Below are positions 35,070 through 47,115 of a stretch of DNA of 64,000 nucleotides, piece by piece. Position numbers and translations under genes: made by a program. The notes beneath the pieces were generated by a model. It did not search any database, was not told the DNA's origin, and was given only the letters and a program-made list of their open reading frames with translations. The stretch is from Diospyros lotus (taxonomy: Eukaryota; Streptophyta; Magnoliopsida; Ericales; Ebenaceae): contig NC_068341.1 in NCBI RefSeq assembly GCF_014633365.1, forward strand, positions 23,356,339-23,420,338, in the 5' to 3' direction. Within the stretch, counting starts at the first letter, position 1. Every line of letters starts with the position of its first letter.

Positions 35070-37786
35070 CCCTAGATGTGTATGAAGGATACAACAATGT
35101 TCTTAACGGTGCTAGTGCCAGGACCAGAGAATCCTAAGGCAAAACTTGACGTTTTCTTACAACCCCTTATTGTAGAGTTGAAACATTTGTGGGATGTTGG
35201 TGTGCATGCATATGATATCTCATTAAAACAAAATTTCCAACTGAGAGCGTCTTTGATGTGGACCATTAGTGATTTTCCTACATATTCAATGGTCTCGGGG
35301 TACAGCACGGCAAGAAAGCTGGCATGTCCTTATTGCACGTTCACTCGGACGCATTTTACCTATCAAAGAGTCGAAAGATTTCATGGTTTGATAACCATCG
35401 AAAATTCTTGCGTCAAGATCATCCGTATCGACGGAATAGGTATGGATTCTGTAAGAATACTTTGGTAAAAAAAACAGCCCCTCCTGTACTGTCTGGACCT
35501 GAGATACTTGCTTCCTTGGACGAGTTGGGTTTAGTGAAGGCGACATAACCTAATGCTGCACAGACTAATGCGGATAACAGTCATGGTAGTGGTTGGAAGA
35601 GTAAGAGCATTTTTTGGGATTTGCCTTATTGGAAAACTCAACTCATTTGACACAACTTGGATGTTGTGCATATAGAGAAAAACGTGTTCGAAAATGTGTT
35701 CAATACAGTGATGAATGTACCGGGAAAAACTAAGGACACGGTAAAGTCGAGAGAAGAGTTGAATCAATATTGTTGTCGCATTACTCAACCAACTTTTACT
35801 CTGAACAAGAAAGAAAAAGTTGTCCTGTGTGCGTGGGTAAAAAATCTGAAATTTCCTAATGGGTATGTGTCAAACATGGCTAGATGTGTTGACACAAAGA
35901 AGCTTAAGTTGTTTGGGATGAAAAGCCATGACTATCACGTGTTCATGCAAAGGTTGGTGCTCGTTGCATTTCGGGAATTACTGCTGCAAAAAGTATGGGA
36001 GGCACTGACTGAGTTGAGTCTTTTCTTCAAAGATTTGACATCGACCACTATTAAAAGTGAGCACATGATGAAATTAGAGAACGACATCCCCATCACTTTG
36101 TGTAAGTTGGAGCTCATATTCCCTCCAAGCTTCTTTGACTCTATGGAGCATCATCTAGTTCATTTGGCTTATGAAGCAAGGATAGCAAGTCCAGTTTAAT
36201 ATCGATGGATGTATTCGTTTAAAAGGTACTATTTATTAGATTAATATTTTTTTTTTCTATTTTATAAGAAACATATTCATTTTGTAGTTCACTTATCTAA
36301 TTACTATAAAGATTTTATATAGATACCTTGGAAAGTTGACGAAAACAGTTAGAAATAAAGCTCGAGTGGAAGGCTCTATTTCTAATTCATACGTATGTTG
36401 TGGAAGAAGTGTCATTGTTGTGTTCTCATTACTTTGAGAATCATGTTGTTACAAGGCATACCCGAGTGCCGCGCAACGATGCTGGTGTTATAAATGAATG
36501 GGATGACCAGGAGGGGAAGTTATCAATTTTCAAGCATCCTTGTCGACCATTTGGATGTAAAAAGTCACAAATGTTGTTCGGTGAAGAATATGATGTTGCA
36601 CATAGATATATTTTGATGAATTATCTAGAAGTCGAACCGTATCTGCAGTAAGATTTTGCTAATTAATTGTTGTTAATTTCTGAATTATCTTTAAATTGAA
36701 TAGTCTAATGTAGTTATTTTCATTTTTCTTATTAATTTTTCAAGAATTTACGATGCTGAGCTAAGGCAACATAATCCCAGCATTGGCGACCACATCATTG
36801 AACAATTAACAAATAAGGAATTCCCTTCCTGGTTCAATAGCTATGTGAGTTGATTAATTAAAATATTAATTCCACTCAATTTCTTATATAATTATTTCTT
36901 ATATATCTATCTTATTTAATAGGCTCGCGATCCTATGAACAATGTAACCAATTCATACATAAGGGATCTCGCAAAAGGGCCTTTTAACACTGTTACAACG
37001 TACCCTGGCTGCTTTGTTAATGGATTTAATTTTCACACGATTAGCCATGGTTTGAATAAAGGCACTATCAATAGTGGCATGTGCGTTAAAGGATCCAACT
37101 ACTATGATCCCGAGAAGGACTATTATGGTCGGATAACAGAGATTGTTGAGCTCGAGTATCCTTCAGTATCGTTATTCAAGAAAGTTGTATTGTTCAGGGG
37201 CGATTGGTTTATTCCAACTTTGAACGAGGGGGTGAAGATTCATCATGCATACAAGATCGTCGAGGTTAATGAAAAGAAGAAATGGAATACAAACGAGAAA
37301 TTTGTATTAGCTTCTCAAGCAATTCAAGTATATTTTTGCGAATATCCAAGCTTGAGGCTTAACAAAAGTGATTAGTAGGTTGTAACAAAAGTCAAACCAA
37401 GGCTTATAGTAGGGGTTCCACAATTTTTTAATAATCAAGAGGCGACCCTTCCACGTGAAGCACTGCCTTACCAAGAGTATAACGTGGAACTACATGATAT
37501 CGAAGTTGATGATGCCCAAATCCCTGAGACAGTGAATGATGGTGACCATGCTGATTTAAATGATGAGCCAGTTATGGAATCAGAATTTGACGAAGCCCTA
37601 GAGTTGAGTGATGAGCAAGTTTTGAGATTTGATTATGAAGATAAGTCTGAATTGTATGATGAGCAAGTCTTGCGATCAGACTCTGAATATGATTTTGAAT
37701 CAGAGGATGAACAAGTTCTTCAATTAGATTCTGATGATGACTTAGAATCTAATGACACAGATGTAGACTTATATGATAGTGATTAG
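35070..37786 (+). pseudogene. TNP2-type CACTA transposase, C-terminal part
   Basis: Continues TNP2 after the Tekay element. First segment: FLTVLVPGPENPKAKLDV, LMWTISDFPTYSMVSGYS, CPYC; then VHIEKNVFENVFNTV and a DUF4218 region (LCKLELIFPPSFFDSMEHHL). Consistent introns: exon ends 36,225, 36,647 and 36,844; exon starts 36,324, 36,745 and 36,923, all GT-AG and in phase. The last exon encodes a DUF4216 domain (YYGRITEIVELEYP, KKVVLFRGDWF, FVLASQAIQVYF) and an acidic D/E-rich tail ending at 37,786. Stops at 35,073 (TAG), 36,197 (TAA) and 37,373-37,378 (TAGTAG) fit Trp, Gln and Trp-Trp codons. Frame changes near 35,450-35,660 also break the gene. Confidence 0.9.
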
Positions 37787-37865
37787 AAGTAAATTTTATG
37801 ATTTAGATACTTATGTTTAATTATTAATGATATTGATTTTGCTAATTGATTTATTTCATTATAGG

Positions 37866-39475
37866 TATGACAGGTGTTAGAGGACGATATCGTGTAGGAC
37901 GCAGTGGTTCTAGACCTAACTCTTCTGGGTCTACTGCTGCTTCCACCTCATCTACTGCAGCACCGCATACTTCGGGGGATGTTTCACCGGCCTCCCTCCC
38001 ATCAGCATCTCCTGTTACTGCCCCTACAGTTGCTTCTGCACCAACCCTTCCTCAGAGTCACCAATACATCCATCATCTCACTCAACTGCCAGTCATTTTA
38101 CATCCGAATCACTGCATGTTATAGAACAAGATGGCGATGGGTAACTTTAATTTTTTTTTTTAGATTATGACATGTGTTAGTTTTTATACTAATTATTATT
38201 ATTATTTGTATACAAGAGCATCTTTTGTCGTACAATGAACATCTCTCATATTATATCGACGATCTTCAAGAAACGTCTTCATAAGGAAGGTCATGTTTGG
38301 AAATAAGTGCCTTCGGAGACAAAGGGCTTGTATTGTGATGAATTTGTGGTATTAAATTCAAATTAATAATATATATATTTTAACTATTAATGTAGAAATG
38401 TTTAAACTATTTAATCTTATTTTTTTTTACAAAAAAAATTTCAATGGGATCCTGCAATTGATGCATTAGTGAGAAAAGAGTGGGCACAAAAAGCAACTGA
38501 GCGATATATCGACAACATTCGTAAGTGGCATGCCAATGGAAAACCGATCTTTGTGCCAGATGATGTTTGGGATAGTTGGATGTAGAAATGAGAACAAGAT
38601 GAAGCTTTCAAGAAATGGTCTGCACAAGAATCGCTAAACCGTTTGAGTGAGACAGGTGGCCCTGGAGCTGGTCCTTCCCGCCATACTGGGGGTTCTATAT
38701 TTTCAGTGGAGTATAAAAGACGAATAGTGAGAAATTTAATTTATTTAATTTGTTAATATTTAAAAAAATTTATTATTAAAATGGTTAATTTTATATCACT
38801 TTTTTTTTAAGACACAGGAGTTTGGGAGAGAGCCTACACTGATTGAACTGTTTGAATGAACTCATTCTAAAAAAACTGAGGAAGGACAGATAGTGTATGT
38901 TGACAGACGTTCTTTGAGTGTCGTTGTAAGTTTTTTTTAATTGTAAATAATAACATTTTAATTATTAATGTAAAATTTAATATTCATAATTGATTTATTC
39001 TATTTTCTTCGTTAAACTGTTGTAAGAAACGTACAGACAGTTGCTAGAGCAGGCAACTCAGCCGAATAAGGGGTCTGAGGAGCCTTAGCAGCCAGATTGC
39101 GATCAGATATTCATCCAGGCTGCTGGGGGGGAAAAACAAGAAGAAGAGGATTTACGGCACAAGATCCTTATCCTAATCAAAATTTTCTAATGTTGGCAGC
39201 TCATCCTCTGTCTCATTTGGTCTTAATGAAAACCCGGTTATACAAGAAATGACAGAGAAATTAAAATTGTAGTCAGAGCAGATAAATTTGTAGGCGGAGC
39301 AGATAAATTCACAGGCTCATGAGTTGAATGACGTTCAACGATAGATGTTTGAGATGCGATTTTTTATTGAACAACTTATTGCATCTACTCGCGACATAGT
39401 TTTTTTTCTTCTTCTTAGCCACAATCGACTGATCAACCTGACTCACCTAATGTTGGTGATGATTTAGATGATTAG
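37866..39475 (+). pseudogene. Ptta/En/Spm-type (Transposase_24) CACTA accessory protein
   Basis: Second gene of the CACTA element, starting 80 bp after the TNP2 stop. A Ser/Thr/Ala/Pro-rich N-terminus (37,866-38,120, one frameshift) is followed by KGLYCDEFV, then after an intron FQWDPAIDALVRKEWAQKA, SLNRLSETGGPGAGPSRHTGG and FGREPTLIELFE. These are the W-x-EF, NR-S and HTGGS features of plant En/Spm Transposase_24 proteins. The last exon has YRQLLEQATQ and a Q-rich end. Introns lie at about 38,137-38,217, 38,348-38,438, 38,727-38,812 and 38,930-39,027. Several TAG/TGA stops occur (near 38,583). In En/Spm the partner protein binds subterminal repeats; that role is inferred here. Confidence 0.8.
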
Positions 39476-39539
39476 TTTTTGTAGTTATTTTTATGTAACG
39501 ATTAGTATGTAACAGACAATTATTAGTATCTTGTTTGAA

Positions 39540-40295
39540 TATTAATTTTTATATTATAAATATAAATTTTAGAATTTTTATATAATTTGTTTAATAATTA
39601 ATTATAAATAAATTTAAAAATTAAATAATAAATTAAAATTAAATTAAAAATGTATTAATTTTAGCAACGGAAATAAATTTCGTCGCTAAAATTTTTACAA
39701 AAATTTAATGGATTGCAACGGAATTATTACATCGTAATAAATTTTTTATATATTTTTAAAATTTTTTAAATTTATTTCAGCGATGGAAAATTCCGTCACT
39801 ACAATTAATTTAATAAAAAATTCTAAAACTAATAGCGACGAAAAATTCCGTTGCTAAAATTAATTTAATAAAAAATTTTAAAATATTAGAAATTCCATCT
39901 CTAAAATTAATCTAATAAAATTTTTTAAAAATAATATCGACAGAAAATTTCGTTGCAATATTTAAAAAAAATAAAATATTAAAAATATAGCGACAGAATA
40001 TTCCGTCGCTAATAAAAAATTCTTATTTTCTATTTTTTTTTAAAAAAATACACTTAGTGACAGAAATATTTCCATTGCTAATATTCCGTCGCAATTTTTT
40101 TAAAAAATACACTTAGTGACAGAAATATTTCCGTTGCTAATACGTCGCTAATTTGGCAACGGATTCGTCGCAAAAAAAATTTAGCGACGAAAACTTTTGC
40201 GACGGACATTTTTCGTCGCTAAATAAATTTAGCGATGGATTTTTGGATTTAGCGACGGAAATATTCTGTCGCTAAATCCCGAAATTCTTGTAGTG
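39540..40295. repeat. CACTA right subterminal repeats and terminus
   Basis: Dense TAGCGACGGAAA / TTTCCGTCGCTA units, often paired as short inverted repeats, lie from about 39,660 to the end. They mirror the left end. The terminus reads GAAATTCTTGTAGTG. Confidence 0.9.
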
Positions 40296-40298
40296 TTT

Positions 40299-40720
40299 TT
40301 CCTTAGCTATGAAGCATAGTATGGCCTTTGATTTTTCTTCCTTCTTTCGTTGTTGATGATTTAATTGATTTTCAACCTGTAAATTTTCATCAACATGCTC
40401 CCAACATTTCTTAGTGAGATAAATTGAATCAAGAGTATGCAAAATATCTTTGGCATTAGTGTACTTATAAATTTTTGCATAAATATTTTCATGCAAAGCT
40501 TGATGCAAAATTTTCATGGCTTTGATATTTAAAACAAAACTATTTTTATCATCTTCACTCCAAACGGATTTTGATTTTGAAATAAATCTTTTTCTACAAT
40601 ATACCACAAATAAAAATCAATAGATTGCAAGAAAATACAAATCCTTTTTCTCCAAAAATCATTGTAAGAACTATCAAAGTACGGTGTCACATTAGTAGGA
40701 TAACTTTCCTTAAGAGGCAT
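40299..40720 (-). pseudogene. SIRE-type gag, N-terminal half
   Basis: The frame from Met at 40,720 encodes FWRKRICIFLQSIDFYLWYI, the typical start of SIRE-type gag (UBN2-like). A one-base shift near 40,560 leads to the second frame (40,607-40,299) with MKILHQALHENIYAKI and a coiled-coil-like basic stretch. Codon phase continues exactly into 13,027 when the CACTA element and one TTT copy are ignored, so the CACTA insertion is a clean one. Gag forms the particle in functional relatives. Confidence 0.85.
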
Positions 40721-40757
40721 GGATCTCTCCTTAGGTTGTTAGACCTTGAAACAAGGA

Positions 40758-40776
40758 GTTAGACTTTGATATCAAT
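40758..40776 (-). other. SIRE-type primer-binding site
   Basis: The minus strand reads TTGATATCAAAGTCTAAC directly after the LTR. It is a mutated form of the TTGGTATCAGAGC block complementary to initiator methionine tRNA. Confidence 0.75.
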
Positions 40777-41626
40777 TATTAGACTGGGAGGTGCTATGGC
40801 ACACACCAAGAGGGGGGGTGAATTGGTTATTTTAAAAACTTAATTGAACTTGAAAAAGTTTTTGATACAAATTGAGGTTTTAGAAATTTAAATCGTAAAG
40901 CATATAAAATGACAAATGAACAAAGATAAATATGTAAACCAAGTGAGGAATAATGAAATGATTGGAAAGATAAATAGATCAAAGAACACAAGAACACAAG
41001 AACACCAAGATATATAGTGGTTCGGCTTAACCCAAGCCTAATCCACTACCTTAGCTCCTCACTAAGGATTTTCAAAATAATCCACTCAAACCCCATACTT
41101 AAACCAAGTAGGTCCTATAGTCTAAGACTAGGAATTACAACCTCCTACTTATACAAGTAGGCCCTCTAGCTACACAAGGTAGGAAATACAAGAGATGTAA
41201 CAAAGAGAGGATCTAAGAGATAAATCTCTTAGTTACAATGTCTCTCAAAATACAAACAAGGCTTAAATGAATATATACAAATTAATATCAAAGCCTTGAA
41301 GATAGAAAAATAAAGCACGATCAATATAAATACAAATGTGTATACGATGTAAGCTCAAATCATTTCCTTTCCATCCATTAGTCTTCTCTAGATCATCCTT
41401 GATGTGTATTTATAAGCGAACCAAAATATTGAAGAGAAATGTAGCCTTTTGTGACCGTTGGGATTTGAAAAACTAGCCGTTATGTTTTCTACAAAAAGAG
41501 TTAGTTGATAGAAGACAATAGATAGTCGATAGATTCATAAATAAAACAAGGCATAGTCGACAGAAGATATGAGATAGTAGACAGAACAAAAATATGAAGA
41601 AAACTTATAACATCATACACACACAT

Positions 41627-44327
41627 TGTAACGCCCCGCTTTCCCGGGCGCGTTATAAATTGGGACAATTTCGGGATAATAAATTTTTTCTTTCTAACTT
41701 AATTCTAAATCACATCATACCTCGAATCCGTCCCAGAATTCCCAATCATTTTTCTCGAAAGAGAATCATTATCAAATGTGGAAGCAAAGATCGAAACCTG
41801 ATATCTTAACATTAATCGTAAATTCTTACATTTTCAACATTCCTCAAAACGTTCAGAATCTAAAGTAGCAGAACTTAAATATAGGGGCTACGTAACATAC
41901 ATTTCATTCTTTCTGCACTCTGCTAAGTGCCATTTCATGCCTCACTTATCCTTGTGTCTGCTACAATCTCCACCTAGAACGTTTGAATATTCCAGGGGCA
42001 AAGCCTAAATTAGATGATGAATCATCTAAGTAAGGGTACATAATGCTATATCATGTGTGTATGCAATGTCTTACCTCGTAGGTGTCAACTACACCTTTCA
42101 TGCTACCTACCATTTTTGCGGCCACTTCTTTCGAAGCCGAGGTGTATGGGTGCACCCTTGGTAAAGTAGCGGTGTCAGTTCACACTCCCTACGGCCTCAA
42201 ATGCGAGTGATTAATGATATCAATGTGTATTCATGCATTTCATAGTCATGTCATGTATGTAGTCTACGTGATGGATACATATCAGGGCATGTCAATATGA
42301 TGAAAACATTTCCGAGGAACATAAACTACTTACAAACCAAGCATTTTCCATAAAACTAACTTAAATTGAGGAGTACCACTTACCTTCTCAAGCTTATTGG
42401 GCTACCTCGATATTTGTGCCTTGCCTCGATTTGCGTGCCAACCTCAAAATTTGTACCAGTCTCTTCAACTTCAGCCTCAAAGTATCCTAATCACCATAAT
42501 TATTTAAATAAACATTAAAACCTATTTTTCCATCATTTCTAACATTTTCTATAATTTTCTCTCTATTTCTTCCTATTTTCCCTCAATAATTCTAAATTAA
42601 ATATTTCTAAAAATATTTTCTCAAATATTTCACTACGAAAATTCATAAAATAATATTCTGGAATTTTTGAAATTTTATAGGAAATTTTACTCACCTTAAC
42701 TTAGCATCTCCGATTTCCTCGGTATGCGTGCCATATTCCCGAAACGTGTGCTCGGGCCGTTTTTCTTGCCAAAATCTCCGGGATATTATCGAAACATAAT
42801 TTCCTATTTTTTCAGGATTTTCCCAATTTTTCCTATTTTCTTTTCTTTTTTTTCTTTTCTTTTTTTCTTTTTTTTCTTCTTCTCCTTCTTTCCTTCTTCC
42901 TCCCTCCTCTGCTTCTTTTTTTTTTTTTCCACCATGGACGCGCACGCACAGCTCCGCTGTCCCTCCTTCCCACGCCCGCAGGCCACCGTGATCGCTGTTG
43001 ATGGCCTCCCCGGCCACTGCCGCACCCACCGCGTCGCTGCTGGCAGTCGCCGTTGGCCGCAGCTGGTTGCAGCTTTGCTGCAACTGGTTTTCCGCCATGG
43101 CCGCACTCGCTCCGCTCGGCTGCCTCTCAGCCGTTGTCGGCTACCTCCGACGCCACTGGCTGCTTCCCGTCCCGCCGTCGCTGCCGCACCAACCTCCTCA
43201 TTGCGTTGCTGCTCCGACAACCCCTCTGTTCTTCTCGGTGCTTCCATAGCTGCGGCCATGGCTGCTCCAGCTCCTTACATGGCCGAATTCGGCGCCCCCC
43301 CTCTCTCTCCATCTCGCATTGCCCTCGACCCTCACTTCCTTTCTATCTCTCTCTCGATCCCAAGATCCCGCACTGCCTCTCCTTCTCATCTCCCTTTCCT
43401 TTTATAGCCAATTTCCCTGCCTTTCGCCCATCTCACTTTGCGTGAGAAACCTTCCAAAACTTGCAGGGCATGGCTACAATCTTGCAGGGTAAGCTTCGGG
43501 TGGCAGAGGCGTGGTTGATCTGGAGTTTGCAGGGCATGGGAGAAAGTTACAAAGGCATGGAGGAGATTTGTAGATTTTTTTTGCAGAGGCGCCTACGTAC
43601 ATACATATTAATATATATATATAATTATATATTATACTAATTTATTACACATTTAATGCATTCAAATCTTTTCTCTTGCAGGATTATTCCTCAAATCTAG
43701 CTTCCAATCTTGGCCATCAAAATCTCATAGAGGCTGCCATTCACGCACACACAGCCACACCCACATATATATATATACTATATATATTATATATTACATT
43801 TAATATATATATAAATTATGTATTAACCCCAAATTTTATCTTAAATTCATTAGAATAATTCTCTAATTATAATAATATCCTCAAACACTAAATTAATTGA
43901 CATTACGATACCAAAAATACAAAATTAATAACTTTAAAGTTACTCGATAATGCCGATTTCACCCTAGTGTCCTCACTGGGCTATTGTTTCATCCCGAAAC
44001 CACTTAAGGGTTGATTCTTACGCAAAACCAGAGCCCCCCTAGGGTTTTGTTGATTTTTCAGGAGTCCCCTACGACAATTCGATTTTACAGCCTAATTAGT
44101 AGCTGTATTTTTGTTGTATCGAAAATTATTCCCGATTCAATTTCTTTCTATACCATAAATCTTATCTCGATACGCTCGTAGAGACCATATAATTTTTCTT
44201 AGACAATTTCACTCTGAGGCACTCCTTGCAGTTGATTCGGTACTTATAATTGCTATCAAATCCATTTTTTGGTATTCTAAACTTATTAAAATTACGTGGC
44301 AACCTTATACAAATATGGGGTATTACA
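41627..44327 (-). mobile_element. Gypsy solo LTR inside the SIRE LTR
   Basis: A 2,701-bp LTR; the minus strand starts TGTAATACCCC and ends GGGGCGTTACA. The flanking CACAT/CACTT is a 5-bp duplication with one substitution; the homologous uninterrupted LTR at 9,048 shows the empty site (ACACACATAGTCGAT). The sense strand is minus, from a TATA box at 43,398-43,409. Downstream of it lies a GC-rich stretch with a 151-codon frame (43,259-42,804) rich in Ala, Arg, Gly and ending in poly-Lys/Glu. It has no recognised domain and probably reflects composition. No internal retroelement sequence is present. Confidence 0.85.
43398..43409 (-). promoter_or_regulatory. TATA box of minus-strand solo LTR
   Basis: The minus strand reads GGCTATAAAAGG. 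It is preceded by CG-poor U3-like DNA and followed about 140 bp downstream by the first ATG of the GC-rich frame. Confidence 0.65.
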
Positions 44328-44717
44328 CACTTAGTCGATAAAATAATTTTCATAGTCGACAGAGCCTGTCCAATAGTCAACAGAACACAATATAGTCGAT
44401 AGAAGCTTGAGGATAGTCGACAAATCATAACCCATAGTTGACTATCCACAGGCATAGTCGACAGAACATAGGCACATAGTCTACTATTGGCAGGCATAGT
44501 CGACAGATCATAAACATTTCCTAACTTTATTTCTTTTGAAAGCAAGTTGAGATTATCATAAAGATATTTGAATTTAAACACTCAACCTTACTTCCTATAG
44601 AGATCAAGATTGATTTTCATAATTTTGCCTCAAACTCATTCATATAGATTTAAAGATTGATTTTCATAACATTTAGTCATTATCAAAACTATTTTAATTT
44701 TCAAGAGTAAAATATCA

Positions 44718-44990
44718 AAGATGAATCTCCATACCAAACCCATTGGACTTTTAAATGTTAACAATTTTTTCGATGGGTTGCTCTTTTTTCTTGATTAGGC
44801 TATGGAACAAAAGTTCATTTCTCTTTCGTCAAGAAAGATTCTCATTTTCGCATCCACTATTGAGTAGCTGCTAGAGAAATTACACACTTATATTCCACAG
44901 CACAATCCTTACGAGCCTCGGATAGACTAGTCTAAGGCAATTGGAAGCAAACGTCAAAGGGGTCTGATTAATTTAGATATATCCCTGTAA
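44718..44990 (+). pseudogene. LOG-like cytokinin-activating enzyme, C-terminal fragment
   Basis: The frame from 44,718 to the TAA at 44,988-44,990 has no indel: KMNLHTKPIGLLNVNNFFDG, LLFFLD-AMEQKFISLSSRK, then TYIPQHNPYEPRID and a basic SKRQRGLINLDISL tail. It matches the conserved LN-HHKPIGLLNV-FY--LL-FLD-AV-QKFIS block and the IDWS/SKK-R-L-L tail of LOGL10-like proteins. Three in-frame TAGs (44,796, 44,865, 44,928) sit where relatives have Gln/His, Glu/Gln and Trp. It is separated from the N-terminal fragment at 8,265 by the SIRE insertion plus a gap of about 35 codons containing the active-site motif. No intron interrupts this stretch. Confidence 0.85.
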
Positions 44991-45812
44991 AGCAAGTATG
45001 TGATAAGATGGCTGAGTAAAGAGTATTTTTTGTACTCTTGAGATGCATCTGTTTATTGTATGACTTGCATGAATTTTTTTTATTTCAATGTGGACAAAAA
45101 ATATAAAAAATATATATATAGGGTATTCTCACTTGTTTGTTGAAGATTTAGTAGTTCACAGCAGACTTACAAACTTATGGAGTTACATGTATTCTTAACA
45201 ACCCTATTTTATTACTACAATTCAAGTTGGGGGAAGTAAGGTATATTTGTGAATAATCTGGTCCATGTTTAACTATGAATTTGCAATTGCATGCTTGTAG
45301 TTTTGTGTGAATTATTTTTTTTGTTTCCTCTTAAAAAATTAAAAAAATCATGTGTGCTTTAAATTACGCTATCCCTAAAGCTTTAGAGTTATACACTGAT
45401 AGCCAGTTGACTTTGCAGTATGAATCATGAATGCATTAATTTCTTATTTGAAAACATAGATGTATGGGATTAGAATAAGTGATTTGCATGCATCGAGTGG
45501 TCAATAATCAGAAATTGGTTTATCGGTCATAAAGTCAAAGGCAATGATAATTAACTAATTAGCGCACTGCATTATCCCTCAACAAAAGTGGAGACTATTA
45601 CCTGAGTGAGTGTTTGAGCCTAATAACCGTTGATTCTAAGTGAAATAACACTTACTCTAAATGTATTTTATTGTTTATCTCATCTTTTCAATAGCGTCAA
45701 AACATCAATTTGTTTTGAATGTCTAGAATGATAATGGATGAATTTGGCTGATTTCAAACTCTGAATTAGTTGATTGAGTAACATTATTTTGTAAAAGCAT
45801 GATAGGAGGATC
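44991..45812 (+). other. E1 3' non-coding region
   Basis: Non-coding. It may begin with a 3' UTR of the captured LOG sequence (up to an A-rich stretch near 45,100). It then has E1-style text, including AATTCAAGTTGGGGGAAGTA at about 45,220, similar in style to its polypurine tract. It ends in the GGATC target site of the next solo LTR. Confidence 0.55.
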
Positions 45813-47110
45813 TGTTAGAACGAGAGGTGTTATGGCACACACTAAGAGGGGGGGGGGGGAATTGAATATTTTAAAAAATCTTGATAGAACTTGAAAACTT
45901 TTTGACCTAATTGAGGTTTTAGTGATTTAAAACATAGAACATACGAAATGAAAAATGTAAAGCAAGAAGAATAAATGACACAAAGCATTTATAGTGGTTC
46001 GGCTTAAACCAAGCTTAATCCACTACCTTAGTTCCCACTAAGGATTTTAAACCAATTCACTAAAACCTCCTACTTATACAAGTAGGCCCTCTAGCTACAC
46101 AAGCTAGGAAAATACAATCTCCTACTTAAACCAAGTAGGCCTTCTAGCTACACAAGCTAGGAAATACAAGAAGTATAACAAAGAGAGGATCTAAGAGATA
46201 AATCTCTTAGTCACAATGTCTCTCAAAAATGATACAAGGCTTGAAGTAAATAATTACAAGTGAAGATCAAAGCCTTGAAGAGAGAAAATTAAAGCACAAT
46301 CAATATAAATACAAATGTGTATACGATGTAAGCTCAAATAATTTCCTTTCCATCCATTAGTCTTCTCTTGATCATCCTTGAGTTGTATTTATAGGCTTTC
46401 CAAAAGATTGAAGAGAAATGTAGTCGTTTGTGACCGTTGGAGTTAGAAAAACTAGCCGTTGGAAGCTTTCTGTAAAAGATATAGTCGACAGAAGAAAATG
46501 CATAGTTGACTATTTTTACAAATAAAACAAGACATAGTCAACAGACAAGAAGGCATAGTCGACTATTTTATAACACAAATTTTCCATAGTCGACAGACAC
46601 ATAAACATAGTCGACAGATGCAAAAATATGAAGAGAATTTTGAAATTCATGAACAAATATAGTCGACAGAAGAAAAGCCGTAGTCGAATATCTTTACATG
46701 ATAGTTGACAGGGTGAAAAATAGTCGACAGAAGCCTCAAATAGTCGATAGATCAAACCAGCATAGTCGACTATCCTTATGCATAGTCAACTATCCTTAAC
46801 AACATAATCGACTATTTTCAGGCATAGTCAACAGAATGAACCATATAGTCGACTATCCATTTGAAAAGATTTAAAACTTAACAACTCCTCATTTTGATTC
46901 TTTTGAAAGCAAGTTGAGATTATCAAAAATATATTTATTTTGAATCTAAACACACTCAACCACACTTCAACATTTCTCCTATATAAATTTTCATAACTTT
47001 GCTTCAAGAAGATTTAAAGATTGATTTTCTCATACATATAATCCATATAGTAGAGATTGATTTTCATATAGACATTATCAAACTATTTTATTACCAAGAG
47101 TAAAATATCA
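45813..47110 (-). mobile_element. SIRE-type solo LTR
   Basis: A 1,298-bp LTR, TG to CA, flanked by perfect GGATC duplications (45,808-45,812 and 47,111-47,115). It belongs to the same family as the interrupted SIRE element: CACACACTAAGAGGGGGG at one end, a GTCGAC repeat block at about 46,480-46,860 and a TATA box at 46,386. It presumably formed by recombination between two LTRs of a full element. Confidence 0.93.
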
Positions 47111-47115
47111 GGATC

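Larger units (their letters stand above)
13031..40295 (+). mobile_element. CACTA (En/Spm, CMC) transposon
   Basis: The left end is CACTATAAGAAATTC and the right end, reversed, is CACTACAAGAATTTC; the imperfect terminal inverted repeat extends about 28 bp through ATTTAGCGA. The 3-bp target duplication is TTT (13,028-13,030 and 40,296-40,298). Subterminal regions carry many TTAGCGACGGA units in both orientations. Inside are a TNP2-type transposase and a Ptta/En/Spm (Transposase_24) gene, both on the plus strand. The Tekay element 19,223-35,069 interrupts TNP2; without it the transposon is about 11.4 kb. Both genes contain stops, so it is presumed inactive. Confidence 0.93.
8483..44717 (-). mobile_element. 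SIRE-type Ty1/Copia element, minus strand, interrupted
   Basis: On the minus strand the order is: 5' LTR (40,777-44,717, split by a solo LTR), a primer site like that of initiator Met tRNA, gag (40,720 down, resuming at 13,030), integrase, the start of reverse transcriptase, a polypurine tract and a truncated 3' LTR (8,483-9,476). Most of the reverse transcriptase and RNase H is deleted. The CACTA transposon 13,031-40,295 sits in gag. The element lies in LOG-like sequence of E1. The terminal 280 bp or so of the left LTR and some target sequence are lost, so no duplication is visible; the right flank begins AAGATG at 44,718. Confidence 0.85.
40777..44717 (-). repeat. SIRE-type 5' LTR, split by a solo LTR
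   Basis: Without the 41,627-44,327 insertion and one duplicated CACAT it is about 1,235 bp, close to the 1,298-bp solo copy at 45,813. The minus-strand start is TGATATTTTACTC at 44,717. The end near 40,777 has TA instead of CA. Confidence 0.88.

Noticed and set aside
37484..37786. Separate acidic-protein gene
   Set aside because: It is in the same frame as the preceding TNP2 exon, separated only by the TAGTAG pair, and is the usual acidic tail.
42724..43445. Plus-strand 227- and 130-codon frames
   Set aside because: They lie opposite the sense direction of a solo LTR, overlap in several phases, and come from pyrimidine-rich and GC-rich simple composition.
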